NCBI GenBank assembly: GCA_030068145.1
Contig: JAPJBO010000498.1
Location: forward strand, 62,001-126,000
Direction: 5' to 3'
Source: Diplonema papillatum
Taxonomy: Eukaryota > Euglenozoa > Diplonemea > Diplonemida > Diplonemidae
Length of the DNA: 64,000 bases
Part shown: positions 56,401 to 64,000 of the stretch, piece after piece
Position numbering within the stretch: the first letter of the stretch is position 1
Layout of the letters: each line of letters starts with the position of its first letter
Notes under the pieces: generated by a model
The model's database searches: none
Told to the model about the DNA's origin: nothing
The model's input: only the letters and a program-made list of their open reading frames with translations
Position numbers and translations under genes: made by a program

Positions 56401-58945
56401 TGGGCCTGAACCCGTGCTGGCTATCTGCTATCCAGCCTTCTTGCCACTGGACGACGTCCCTGAGCCTCGTGCTCGCCCACAAGCGATAGACCGCGCTTGT
56501 GACGGTGATGGGCCGCAATGCCAGCGGGTCGAGGGTTTCGTCTTTCGGGATCAGCGTGACCGCGGCTTCCAACAACGCGTTCGGCCACGTTCCGGTCGCT
56601 TCTATCGCGTTGAACACCTCCGCCAGGGCGTTCAGCAACGGCAGTGGCAGCTTCTTTAACTCTGCTGTGCTCCATCCGTCCACGCCCGGGACTCCGGCAC
56701 GCTGCTTCTTTCCAAGAACGCTCCTCAGATCATCGCCCGTCAAATCTCGGCACACCATCGGTCGACATCGGATGTATTCCGCATACTCCGCCTTGAAGGC
56801 TTCATAGCACGGTTCCGGTCTACTCGCGTACATCCGGTTGATGGGCGCCCATTCTTTCTGCAACGTCGCGTCGATCTCCCGTAGATTTGCCGTGTAGCGG
56901 CCATCCACTTTCAGCGCCACCAGACCGTCCGCCTTCTTCCTTCTGCACCACGGAAGCAGTTGCGCCCTGTTTGCACAGTGGAAGTTCTGCATCTTGCTCT
57001 CCAGCTGAGCTATTCTCCCCTTTCGCGCCTGTGCTGTCAGTGACCGGCTCCTCGCTTCCAGCTTCTGCCTCAAGGTCTGGGCGACGCTCAAGTCCGGCGG
57101 GCGTCGCGGCAAATCGCGCACCTTTGGTACTCGTCCGGCCATTGATTCCAGTCCCGATACTACGTTCTCCCACGTCTTCTCCAGCGATCTCGGCATGCAC
57201 CCGGGTCCTTCCCCACTCAGTGTTTGCAGCCCTCGGATGTAGGCGTCGAGGCCGTTCAATATCTTCCGGAATCTGCTTGAGGCATACGTACCCGCGCCCG
57301 TCCCGGTGTCTGTCACGGACGCAAAATGTTCTCTCTTAGGCTTTCTTGTCTCACCCCGTCCTTGATAGGCGGCAACGGGCCCGTCGAGCAACCCCTGTTT
57401 CTCCGCCAGCTCGACCAGATACCCCTCGCACGCCTTAGTCGCCGACACCCAGAGCGCTTCCACGTCATCTGGTGCTGCATCTTCGAACCGGTGCTTCACT
57501 AACAACTCTTCCGCCCGCGCTGCTGCCCGTCCTTCGTGCGTCACGTCTACCTGGCTCATGGACCTTGGCATGCGGTACCTCTCACATGTGTCTGCAAACG
57601 CGGTGATGTCCAGCTCTACCGTCACCATCTTGTGGCTGGGCACCCGCTGCCCTTCCGCGTCTACGACGACGGTGGTTTCGCTCGCTACCAGTGAGTGTAT
57701 CGCGACGTCGTTCAGCAAGACGTGATCGATGCGTGTGCCTCGCGTCCCCGTCTTCTCGTACGTCTTCGGGGCACCGCCATCGGTGCAGATCTCTGCGGCG
57801 TCGTACCATCCCGATCGCAGCATGCACGACATCGCCGCCGACGACGAGGGCTCCGCATTAAAATCGCCGGCCACAATGACCGGTACTCGTCCGAGACTTG
57901 CTGCTTCTCGGTGCACCTCCGCAATAATCTTCTCCCTCTCCGGCGCCGCCTTGTCCCCCGAGTTCGCATACAGTGTGAAGACATGCAAAAATTGGTTTCC
58001 TCTTCCAAGTCCGACGGCCACGTGCACCCACCTCCGGCTCGGTGACGGCTTCCCGACCACGAAGGCCGGCGCCGGTTTCTTCGCGAAGACTGCAACACCC
58101 GCTCCGCCGGCTTCCGCTATCCACGGTGATGCTTTGCCCTGCCGGTCAAGTCGCTCCCGACACGGTTCCCCCCACAGCGACTTCCAGTCTCGCCTGACGC
58201 CGTCCTCGAACTCCCTCTGACCCCAGTCGGTCAAAAGCGTCTCCTGTACCGCCAGAATGTCGACAGCGGCACAATCCAAAAAGTGTGCCCTCCCCCCGAG
58301 AGATGTCATGTTTATCGTCCCGAACTTCAGCGTCTCCCTTCCTCCTTGTAACACGCCCCCGTCCCGCTTCGGCGGCACCTGCTGCGACCTGGCGTCCGTT
58401 CCTTCATGTGCTGCGACCCTCACCGCGTGCTCGACCCGGCTCAACTCCACAGTTTCCACCGTGTCTGCATGTAGCGCCAGCTCCGCCAATGTGGTACCCG
58501 GGAGCAGGAGCCGGTCGTAGTGCTCCGGAACGTACGTGACCGCCGTCTGCTGCCCCGTGGCGCCCACGCGAGGTGCGTATCGTCGCAGGATGTGCGGCCT
58601 CCTGCTGTCCAGCACCCAGAGTACCGCTCCGGTGACCGTCGCGGCTGCCGTCAACGTCATCTCGTCCCCGTACTCGTACGGCCCCCGCATTGCCTCCACG
58701 TAAGCAAACCAGCTGCCGTACCTTTCGGACGGCGCGAAGTGTGCTTCGAATGTCGGGTCTTTTAACATCGCGTCCACAACCCGTGCACGAAGTCTCCTTA
58801 CCGACCACCCCGGCAGTCCGGCTGCGACCGCTGCGAACTGGCAGGCCCCGTCCCCAGGGACTTCTTGCACACTCGCTCCCATCGCGTCCGCGGCTTCTCT
58901 CAACCTTAACCCCAGCGTTTCGTGCGTCTCTCCACCGCCACGCAT
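53423..58945 (-). CDS. non-LTR retrotransposon ORF2: OTU protease, APE endonuclease, RT, zinc modules (1840 aa)
   Basis: ATG 58,945. Domains in order: (1) OTU-type cysteine protease, residues about 10-150, with D32-G-A-C35 (catalytic Cys), YGDEMTLTAAA, and His142 in PEHYDRLL. (2) AP-like endonuclease, about 205-455, with INMTS, VQET, LYANSG, GDFNAEP (from 360), RIDHVLL and SHK motifs intact. (3) Reverse transcriptase, about 740-1080, with LIPKDE, QHGFRPKHGT, ALDFAKCFDKVPR, GILQGCPLS and the catalytic FADD at 969-972 (F in place of the commoner Y). (4) A C-x2-C-x11-H-x4-C knuckle at 1293-1311. (5) A WFRALQYWLDG / ELAVDFEV region near 1410-1440. (6) Three Cys/His modules at about 1602-1692. (7) A basic tail. 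Nicks target DNA and copies element RNA. OTU would cleave ubiquitin-like modifiers if active (family knowledge). Confidence 0.92.
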   Translation of the reverse strand: MRGGGETHETLGLRLREAADAMGASVQEVPGDGACQFAAVAAGLPGWSVRRLRARVVDAMLKDPTFEAHFAPSERYGSWFAYVEAMRGPYEYGDEMTLTAAATVTGAVLWVLDSRRPHILRRYAPRVGATGQQTAVTYVPEHYDRLLLPGTTLAELALHADTVETVELSRVEHAVRVAAHEGTDARSQQVPPKRDGGVLQGGRETLKFGTINMTSLGGRAHFLDCAAVDILAVQETLLTDWGQREFEDGVRRDWKSLWGEPCRERLDRQGKASPWIAEAGGAGVAVFAKKPAPAFVVGKPSPSRRWVHVAVGLGRGNQFLHVFTLYANSGDKAAPEREKIIAEVHREAASLGRVPVIVAGDFNAEPSSSAAMSCMLRSGWYDAAEICTDGGAPKTYEKTGTRGTRIDHVLLNDVAIHSLVASETTVVVDAEGQRVPSHKMVTVELDITAFADTCERYRMPRSMSQVDVTHEGRAAARAEELLVKHRFEDAAPDDVEALWVSATKACEGYLVELAEKQGLLDGPVAAYQGRGETRKPKREHFASVTDTGTGAGTYASSRFRKILNGLDAYIRGLQTLSGEGPGCMPRSLEKTWENVVSGLESMAGRVPKVRDLPRRPPDLSVAQTLRQKLEARSRSLTAQARKGRIAQLESKMQNFHCANRAQLLPWCRRKKADGLVALKVDGRYTANLREIDATLQKEWAPINRMYASRPEPCYEAFKAEYAEYIRCRPMVCRDLTGDDLRSVLGKKQRAGVPGVDGWSTAELKKLPLPLLNALAEVFNAIEATGTWPNALLEAAVTLIPKDETLDPLALRPITVTSAVYRLWASTRLRDVVQWQEGWIADSQHGFRPKHGTVDVVFEIASQIEEALLTGKELYGVALDFAKCFDKVPRDVVLKLVGDLGLHERILGPLRDVYARLRRRYKLHMGLGDIFYTTNGILQGCPLSVILINALLSIVVRRVDDVGGVTSESFADDLTLLTRLREACLQDALVEVDRFCANTGMSIGIPKTFAFGTPKGYEAKLKIGGTDIVTKEELTIVGCLVGTKRTRRTTDLRYDQRAEEAERLGALPISRAQRSGLAAMAVLPAATYGSEFALPTVRGLGKFTAALLRGVWDPVRLHRAQEAVLGILNKAHMLDPYTVLPYRSLGMIAEVCRKRPVWRARVATVRRAYGSRIRAWGPIGIAAEHAKKLGIRWTEDLDDAEDEAGNVLRLVRQSKGERGHTLRKAIHGWRLGELEKRRTNFGGVRAGVDYTATNAYGLKASTTLTAARDVAEVVAGSVMTESHAAKLWGGDGLCRRCDEATEETLGHIWWQCRAYERIRMQQQYAEIVDADRSTWPPCLQEHGILPKGSRINIEVLHTFMAEVMQERRRLEREGRDRAVGHPWRQLHPDDCPPRRLNFEAIAGPGTFTAVAGERWFRALQYWLDGMCWSVAGDVSTAELAVDFEVYTGLDLPGSLVATTGGTPLCIRARMLARMLKTIGEALERKGVGPLLPGRKLEKIGSLRTVGAPPCLTGYEMRPIFRGGEETMGILETQLKASRHAFTGEAWGMDLFPTYGRERAERAARWAAFDDTTEKRKGKKSAVVGGDPWLVPEGIPRHEKWGERVCPGHQKVKCDVCKRRGKSVAWCCQAHHREGDGLAVKMCAEHRMTQCATCKTTAECCRNHHHRCLDHGMPTCDGCKKHADLRSRRPGHCCRKGHHRAAVARGEETTAKKRKAEPEGPAPAPRQAKRENVVLVLPEAEEDEREPATSTPTSAAKVGKTAPTPAKKRQSDSAAEPVPKRRKGRVDAPRPSPRRWEKAEIDAQPMNLDEQSKEKRSTKRAPERDDQDELKRRKHDTSRAKR

Positions 58946-58960
58946 CCCGTCGTTCCCCAG

Positions 58961-60913
58961 TCACGAACGCTTCGCCGCTGCTGGTTGGTGTGCCTTCTTC
59001 GTCTTCGCTAACGGTGACTTCCCCGGCGTTCCCAGCGGACGCTTCGGTTGCGTCATGTGGACGTCTTGAGACGGAGCCTCGGCCCGTCCCATCTTCTGCT
59101 TCGTCGGTGTGGCGACGGGCGTCTTCGGCGCCTTCTTCTTGACCGGGGTCCGGTCTACGGGCATCGCCGGGGGTGTCTTCGGCCTCATCGTCGCGACCAT
59201 CTCCGTCAGCTTCGCCATCTGAGCACTGAGTGCTGCGATGTCACCTCGCAGCGCGTCGTTCTTCGCGCGTAGCTCCGCGTTCTCCGCCCGGAGCTGTCGC
59301 ACCGCGCCATTGTTGTCGCCCGCGCCCTTCGGTTGCTCGGGTGTGCTCGTCTTTTCCTGACCCTGCCGTCGCAACGCCTCGAGGTACGACGAGACCTTCG
59401 GCGTCCTCTCCGCCCTTGCATCCCACACCTGCGATTTCGGCCGCCGTCCGGACCTGTCTTCCTCGGTCTCGTCATCGACCTTCATCAGCGCTCCTCCCGC
59501 GCTTATCAGTCGATGCGGGGGCGGCTCCTCGCTGGCGACGACGCGCGTGTCCCCATGCGTCTTGCTCCGGTAGGACGCGACTTGGCGACATGTCCATCCC
59601 GCCGCCTTCATGGTCGCCTCAAGATCCGAAGCGGCATCGCGCGCCTGTGCCCCCCTCACCAGGTAATGCATCGCGGGCGGACCCTGCTTCGCCGCCGCTT
59701 CGCCCAGCGATTCCCGCACCCGCTCGGACATGCCGTCTTCGACCCTCACCCCCAGCCGCGCGCGACTACGAGCAAGGCCCAGGCAGCCTTTCCCCTGCGC
59801 GAGCACGAGAGCGCTCTTCAGCGATGCTTCCTCGTCAGCTAGCCACACGACGTCGTTCGTCTCCGACCCCTCCTTCCAGCGCGGTATGCGTAGAAAGAGA
59901 CCCCTCCTGCCCGAAATTCTCAGCAACCTCCCGACCTGCTCCTCTTCGACGCGCACCATCATCTGAAATACGCGGTTTACCCGCCGCACGTTGAACATGC
60001 TGTGCGGACTCAGGTCCACCTTCGCCTCTCCCGCGAGCCGCCTGCACTCCGCCTTCAGCACCCGCCCCCCCGATGGCTCCTGCAGGGCCGCCAACGTCTC
60101 TGCCCCGCACCATCGTGCATCTATCTCGGCGCAAATCAGCACCGTCGATGTCGGCGGGCGGTCAACCTTCTTCACGTCCGCGGGCGCGTACACCACGTCT
60201 CCCTCCGGGGACCTCGTCACGTACCCCGGCAGCACTTTCTCCGCGCCGTCAACTCGGCACACCACGTCCGTCCGCCTGCTGCCCTCCAGAGCCGCCACCG
60301 TGACCACCGCCGAGCCCTCCGGCATCCCTTCACGCCGTATCCTGCGCGCGCTCGCCATGGGCGCGAACGCCACCGTCGCTTCCGCCAGCTCGGTGTGGTC
60401 AACCACCGGCACTCCCCAGTCTTCCTGCCTCAGCTCTATCCTCGCCTTCCCCGCCCCTCCGACTGCCTTCTCGCCTTCTTGTGCCTTCTTCTGTCCGTCC
60501 TCTTCCATCGCGCGCGCGGCCGTCGGCTTCTTGCCCGGCACCTCTTTCCACCCTCCGTTGCGCTTCTTTTTCTTTTTCCCCTGTTTTCCACCCGACGCCT
60601 CTTGCTTCGCCACGCCGTCCCCGCCGCCGCTGGTTTCGTCGTTCTCACCTGCACTCGCCTTGCCTTTTCCGCCTTTACCGCCCGCTTTCTCTGCATCTGA
60701 ACCCGCGACACCGTCACCGCCGTCGTCCCAGCAGAGCTCGCGCTCATCCCCCTCGTCATCCGCCCAGCTGGGAGCGTTCGTCGTACTCTGCTTCTTCGCG
60801 CCATCCGTCTGAGCCTGCCTTACCAGCCCGCTGACTGCGGCCATCAGATCAGCCATCTGCTTTCCCTGAGCCTGCACCTGGGCGGCGAGTTCCTTGAACC
60901 CCGGATCCGTCAT
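58961..60913 (-). CDS. non-LTR retrotransposon ORF1 (650 aa)
   Basis: ATG 60,913, TGA 58,963-58,961, 15 bases before the ORF2 start, suggesting re-initiation or coupled translation. The N-terminal 30 residues are helical, followed by a Gly/Ser/Asp/Lys-rich linker with a Lys run (KQGKKKKKRNGG). The central about 250 residues are folded-looking and unassigned. Residues about 537-572 form a heptad-like coiled coil (RAENAELRAKNDALRGDIAA). The tail is Pro/Lys-rich and basic. There is no CCHC knuckle. The likely role is the RNA-binding chaperone of the RNP, as for ORF1 proteins generally. Confidence 0.8.
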   Translation of the reverse strand: MTDPGFKELAAQVQAQGKQMADLMAAVSGLVRQAQTDGAKKQSTTNAPSWADDEGDERELCWDDGGDGVAGSDAEKAGGKGGKGKASAGENDETSGGGDGVAKQEASGGKQGKKKKKRNGGWKEVPGKKPTAARAMEEDGQKKAQEGEKAVGGAGKARIELRQEDWGVPVVDHTELAEATVAFAPMASARRIRREGMPEGSAVVTVAALEGSRRTDVVCRVDGAEKVLPGYVTRSPEGDVVYAPADVKKVDRPPTSTVLICAEIDARWCGAETLAALQEPSGGRVLKAECRRLAGEAKVDLSPHSMFNVRRVNRVFQMMVRVEEEQVGRLLRISGRRGLFLRIPRWKEGSETNDVVWLADEEASLKSALVLAQGKGCLGLARSRARLGVRVEDGMSERVRESLGEAAAKQGPPAMHYLVRGAQARDAASDLEATMKAAGWTCRQVASYRSKTHGDTRVVASEEPPPHRLISAGGALMKVDDETEEDRSGRRPKSQVWDARAERTPKVSSYLEALRRQGQEKTSTPEQPKGAGDNNGAVRQLRAENAELRAKNDALRGDIAALSAQMAKLTEMVATMRPKTPPAMPVDRTPVKKKAPKTPVATPTKQKMGRAEAPSQDVHMTQPKRPLGTPGKSPLAKTKKAHQPAAAKRS

Positions 60914-61084
60914 TGCGCGCTCTCGGGGTTGTACCGCTTGATGTGTACGCGTGTGTGTGTGTGTGTGTGTCGTCGGTCTTCTCTCTTTGTCTTCGTCCTC
61001 TTGATACTTTCTTGGTGCTTCCTTTTACCGGGACGGATCCCGGTGCCGCTCTCCTTCGAGAGTGTCCACGGCAAGACACCAATA

Positions 61085-61390
61085 AAGTACAGCGTAATAG
61101 AGTGTAGTAGAGTGTAGTAGAGCGTTGTAGAGTGTGATCGAGATTGACACTAGTATTTTGGGTTCGACCACTGGTGGACCCCTGACTGGCCCATGGGCGA
61201 CCATGTTGACCACTGTCTGGCCCCAGAAGTGCCAAGCATAAGCATACGAGGGACGGAAACCGCAGGCAAGTGGGCGATGTGCATATGAGACCGGAAGCTT
61301 TCGGGGACTGCAGGCGAGTTGGTGGCGAAAAGGGACAAAGATCTTCGAGCGACTGTGAGCAGCCTAGCAAGACGGGATGATGAACGATGA
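61085..61390. repeat. inverted partner of the 30.33-30.69 kb repeat, beginning with minisatellite
   Basis: gcgtaatagagtgtagtaga units, then gagattgacactagtatttt, gttcgaccactggtggaccc, ggaccggaagc-type words and gcctagcaagacgggatgat: the reverse complement of 30,340-30,640. It shows the right-hand flank of the retrotransposon is an older repeat. Confidence 0.8.
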
Positions 61391-61453
61391 TGAAAAAAGA
61401 AGAAGCGCTAGGCCGCTCGAAAGCACACGAAATCCGCACCTTGCGTTGCAGCA

Positions 61454-62479
61454 CTACAGCAGAAAGACGAGCTTCTTCCTCGGCTCTTGGCACTCCTCTG
61501 CCTTCCTCTTCACCAGGACAGTCCCTGGCGGGTCAGCATCCGGTAGCTCCACCGGCTGGTCAGCATCCGGTAGCTCCACCGGCTGGTCAGCATCCGGTTG
61601 CTCCACCGGCGGGTCAGCATCCGGTAGCTCCACCGGCGGGTCAGCATCCGGTAGCTCCCCCGGCGGGTCAGCATCCGGTAGCTCCGAGGCCCTGTCTTCG
61701 GCTGTGCTCGTGCCTGCAGGCTTCGTCGGCTTCGGCTTCTTCCAGATGTCGAAAAGAGATCTGTAGCTGGACAGATCCTCTTTCGCGGCAGCGGCTCGCC
61801 TTTCTTCCTCTCGTCGCGCTTGAGCCCCAACTCGAGAGTCTTGCAAATGAGACCCTCGCTTCTTCTCGACCGCAGCCACCGCGGTCTTCTCCAGCAGAGC
61901 GGCGCCCTTTTCACAGCCGCTTATGTGGGCTTCGTAGGGGGCTAGCCTGAGCTTGTCCTTGTCCCCCTCCTTGGCGACGAACACCACCTTTGAGCATCCC
62001 ACGCAAGATACGGTGGGCGAGATGCCTTTACCGACCTTGAAGGCCGGTTGCAGGTCGGCGCCGGTTAACTTAGCGGCTAGCTGGGCCGCTGTGTTCGCTT
62101 GCTTGCCTGCCGCCCGCTTCTCGGTTGCGTCCAGCACGACAATAAGCTGTCGTGCGTCCGCTCTGGCTGCTGCGAACAAGTCCGCCGGCCCAACGACCTC
62201 GCGGATGCCGGTGTCATCGTCGTCGAGGCGCGCGGCGGATTTCGGCAGCGTGTACCGAACGGCGGTGGGGGCTAGGGAGACAGTAAAGCCCTCCCTTCGC
62301 GCGATCGGCACCGCTGCGTCTCGTGCCTTTTTGACGTACTGCGCAAGGTCGTCACCCCCCTGCTCAACGTACAAAACGGCCTCTGCGGCCGCTGTTCGGT
62401 CCTTTTTGGTAAGGAGCTTTTTTGTGCGCTCCCCCCAAATCACCTTCATGGTGAAGCTGATCTCATTCTCGCGCGGCAT
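61454..62479 (-). CDS. hypothetical protein with C-x2-C/H-x3-C motif and DADPP repeats (about 341 aa)
   Basis: ATG 62,479 is preferred; the frame is open 11 codons further, but ttgcag just upstream looks like a splice acceptor. Residues about 20-165 are mixed alpha/beta-looking (IWGERTKKLLTKKDRTAAAE, GPADLFAAARADARQLIVVL). CVGCSKVVFV and, about 15 residues later, EAHISGCEKG give a possible C-x2-C...H-x3-C zinc site. Then comes a Lys/Arg/Glu-rich helix and about seven copies of a 10-residue ELPDADPPV repeat (30-bp tandem, 61,530-61,690), ending in a basic RKAEECQEPRKK. Its neighbour at 62.8 kb has the same strand and a similar acidic/basic tail design. No family recognised; possibly part of a mobile element. 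Confidence 0.6.
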   Translation of the reverse strand: MPRENEISFTMKVIWGERTKKLLTKKDRTAAAEAVLYVEQGGDDLAQYVKKARDAAVPIARREGFTVSLAPTAVRYTLPKSAARLDDDDTGIREVVGPADLFAAARADARQLIVVLDATEKRAAGKQANTAAQLAAKLTGADLQPAFKVGKGISPTVSCVGCSKVVFVAKEGDKDKLRLAPYEAHISGCEKGAALLEKTAVAAVEKKRGSHLQDSRVGAQARREEERRAAAAKEDLSSYRSLFDIWKKPKPTKPAGTSTAEDRASELPDADPPGELPDADPPVELPDADPPVEQPDADQPVELPDADQPVELPDADPPGTVLVKRKAEECQEPRKKLVFLL

Positions 62480-62808
62480 CTTAGAATTCAAACCCCCTGC
62501 AATAAAGTTCACAATGAAAGATTATCAATGCAGCACGAAGCGAAGCACAACCAGATCACACGCTTGAACGCACACAACATTCGAGACAAGGCATCGAATG
62601 CACGACAGCCACTGATAGAGAACGACAAGAACGCAAGAGAGATGGGACAAACATATGACGGCATGCGTTTTCGTAGAGTCCGTACAGGCCAGATGGTTTA
62701 TGTAAGAGCAGCAAGAATGAGGACGTCGTCTGAATGAAAATGAGCCTGCTGACCGCAAACAAAATTACTTGAGCAGAGGAACGAGAAGCTAAAGTGACCC
62801 ATGGTTAA
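62480..62808. other. intergenic spacer between two minus-strand genes
   Basis: No coding support. The promoter or 5' intron of the 61.4-62.5 kb gene presumably lies here. No clear motif. Confidence 0.35.
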
Positions 62809-63996
62809 TCAGGAGTCAGCGCTTGACGAATCGTCGGCGCTGTCGGACTCGTCGGACTCGTCAGAATTGTCGGACTCGTCGGAATTGTCGGACCCATTGG
62901 ACGAGGTACTACTGCCTGACTTGTTCGATGATTTCCCAGCCTTAACCGTAGGGTTCTTTTTCCGACGTTTCACAGAGTGCTTTCCCCCGGGCTTCTCCGG
63001 ACGCTTTCGCCCGACCTTGCCGTAGGTAGTCGGCAGCTTGAAGTCGGACTTGTCGAAGGCGATGATGGCTTCGAGAAGGTCGCTCATTTTGCCCTTTTTG
63101 GGAAGGCGTCGCTTCATGCTTTGACTCAATACGCATGCGCGAGTGCCGTTTTCAGCAATCTCCTTCGGGGTCAACTGCTCGATTGCCTCCAAGCGTGTCT
63201 TCGCGATCTCTTCCCTTGCATCGCGCTTGCGCTGGCTTTCATCAGCAAGATTCTGTTTTCGCTGGGTGTGTGCTTCGAACTCGTCTGCCAGGCGGTGGGA
63301 CCTTTCAATGCAGTTTTCCCATGAACGGTACACCGTATCACAAAGAGTCGAAACGGCGCAGTCCCGAAGCAGCCACTCGCTGATCTCAGGTTCGTTTCCT
63401 CCTCGAATAACAGCTATACCCCTGAGTACCTCATCGGTGACAGTCTGGTTCTTGCAGTCTTCAACAGTCTGCTTCACCACACCTACAGGGGTTTCCGTTA
63501 AATTCGGATTGCAGTTCGGGGGTGCGTTGGCTGCATTCGACATGTTGATGTACTTGTCGAATTCTAGGCGCTTGAAATGCCGCACGTATTTCATTACGTG
63601 CCCAACCAGAACTTCGGCTTCCTCGGAGACTGCAGTACACTCAATTTCTTGGGGTATGTCGGACTGTCGATGGGGAGCGAGGGCGTCTTTTAAAGCTGCT
63701 GCGTATCCAGATAGCTTTGCACCAGGCTTGTCCTCGACAAGGAAAACATCTTCGAGTTCCACAACACCGAACTTCAGCTTCGACTTGGATGCGGTTTCCA
63801 CCACTCGGATCTGCAACGGGACGACGCATCCGAACCAGTCCTTCTTGCCCTGCACGACCAATTTCTGAAGATCGTGGTCACCCACATTCTTGCAGAGGCA
63901 ACACAGGATGCTGCACCACGCCTCCTTGACGGTGCCGAGCTGGTCAAGATGCCAAAGCAAGTGCGTCAGAGGATAGCAGAGCGACGTGAACAGCAA
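62809..63996 (-). CDS. hypothetical protein, 5' end outside the window (at least 395 aa)
   Basis: The frame is open to the window edge, so the ATG near 63,996 may be internal. About 150 N-terminal residues look globular (CKNVGDHDLQKLVVQGKKDW, VVELEDVFLVEDKPGAKLSG). A helical, charged middle follows (RSHRLADEFEAHTQRKQNLA), then MKRRLPKKGKMSDLLEAIIA, a Lys/Arg-rich stretch with likely nuclear localisation signals (GKHSVKRRKKNP), and a Ser/Asp/Glu tail (SDNSDESDNSDESDES). The design suggests a nuclear protein. No catalytic motif recognised. It lies upstream of, and co-directional with, the 61.4-62.5 kb gene. Confidence 0.6.
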   Translation of the reverse strand: MLFTSLCYPLTHLLWHLDQLGTVKEAWCSILCCLCKNVGDHDLQKLVVQGKKDWFGCVVPLQIRVVETASKSKLKFGVVELEDVFLVEDKPGAKLSGYAAALKDALAPHRQSDIPQEIECTAVSEEAEVLVGHVMKYVRHFKRLEFDKYINMSNAANAPPNCNPNLTETPVGVVKQTVEDCKNQTVTDEVLRGIAVIRGGNEPEISEWLLRDCAVSTLCDTVYRSWENCIERSHRLADEFEAHTQRKQNLADESQRKRDAREEIAKTRLEAIEQLTPKEIAENGTRACVLSQSMKRRLPKKGKMSDLLEAIIAFDKSDFKLPTTYGKVGRKRPEKPGGKHSVKRRKKNPTVKAGKSSNKSGSSTSSNGSDNSDESDNSDESDESDSADDSSSADS

Positions 63997-64000
63997 GCGG

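Larger units (their letters stand above)
53368..61090 (-). mobile_element. full-length non-LTR retrotransposon with OTU, AP endonuclease and reverse transcriptase (7.7 kb)
   Basis: The 3' end is at 53,368 (terminal ...gcattctaatccaaa on the minus strand) and the 5' end is near 61,090, bounded by a 10-bp direct repeat (agcgtaatag) that also fits the surrounding minisatellite. It carries a short 5' UTR with a (CA)n run (60,949-60,970), ORF1 (60,913-58,961), a 15-base gap, and ORF2 (58,945-53,423). Both frames are open throughout, so this copy could be recent. Truncated relatives: 34,679-35,400 (coding) and tail-only pieces near 3100, 3200 and 40,330. Confidence 0.85.

Noticed and set aside
53423-58945. 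ORF2 as a host OTU deubiquitinase gene with a retroelement nearby
   Set aside because: OTU, APE and RT are in one uninterrupted frame with ORF1 directly upstream and flanking direct repeats, so it belongs to the element.

Overview
This window looks like nuclear DNA of a unicellular eukaryote with a repeat-rich, gene-poor genome. The evidence is spliced genes with GT-AG introns (donors begin GTAT), eukaryote-only genes (20S proteasome alpha-2, a Rab32-type GTPase, a CK1/TTBK-like kinase), a fragment of cytosolic-type large-subunit rRNA, long microsatellites and many transposable elements. Rab32 and the OTU-bearing non-LTR element suggest a protist or alga. I cannot place the lineage more closely. 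I saw no dinoflagellate spliced-leader sequence and no bacterial operon structure.

Layout. 1-7.8 kb: mostly repeats, a small TIR element at 1947-2159, and two related short genes (947-1132 and 6331-6570) that look like one small-protein family. 7.8-11.6 kb: a Harbinger-like element carrying a 30-bp array of about 52 units, with a nested 642-bp hAT-like element at its right end. A near-complete inverted sister copy lies at 20,744-22,410 with a TAA target duplication. 12.6-13.4 kb: a 46-bp satellite. 16.8-18.2 kb: a Gag-like protein followed, in the same frame after one TGA, by the N-terminal part of a tyrosine-recombinase-like protein. 18.8-19.5 kb: a (CA)n tract. 25.6-26.1 kb: a 33-bp array. 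27.7-32.5 kb: a TTBK-like first exon present three times, separated by element remnants. 38.7-39.7 kb: proteasome alpha-2 (two or three exons). 46.1-46.7 kb: Rab32-like first exon. 47.6-47.8 kb: LSU rRNA fragment. 48.9-49.3 kb: HINT/HIT gene, with a broken partial copy at 49.76 kb. 51.1-52.5 kb: 3' exon of methionine sulfoxide reductase A with degenerate tandem copies. 53.4-61.1 kb: an apparently full-length non-LTR retrotransposon with ORF1 and an 1840-residue ORF2 (OTU protease, AP endonuclease, reverse transcriptase, Cys/His modules). 61.4-64.0 kb: two unidentified minus-strand genes, the second running off the window.

The housekeeping genes share no pathway. They are isolated genes among repeats, and several (TTBK, HIT, MsrA) have been partly copied next to themselves, so local segmental duplication is as prominent here as transposition. 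The most distinctive item is the OTU-APE-RT retrotransposon, with three Cys/His modules in its C-terminal extension, inserted into a 10-bp minisatellite.
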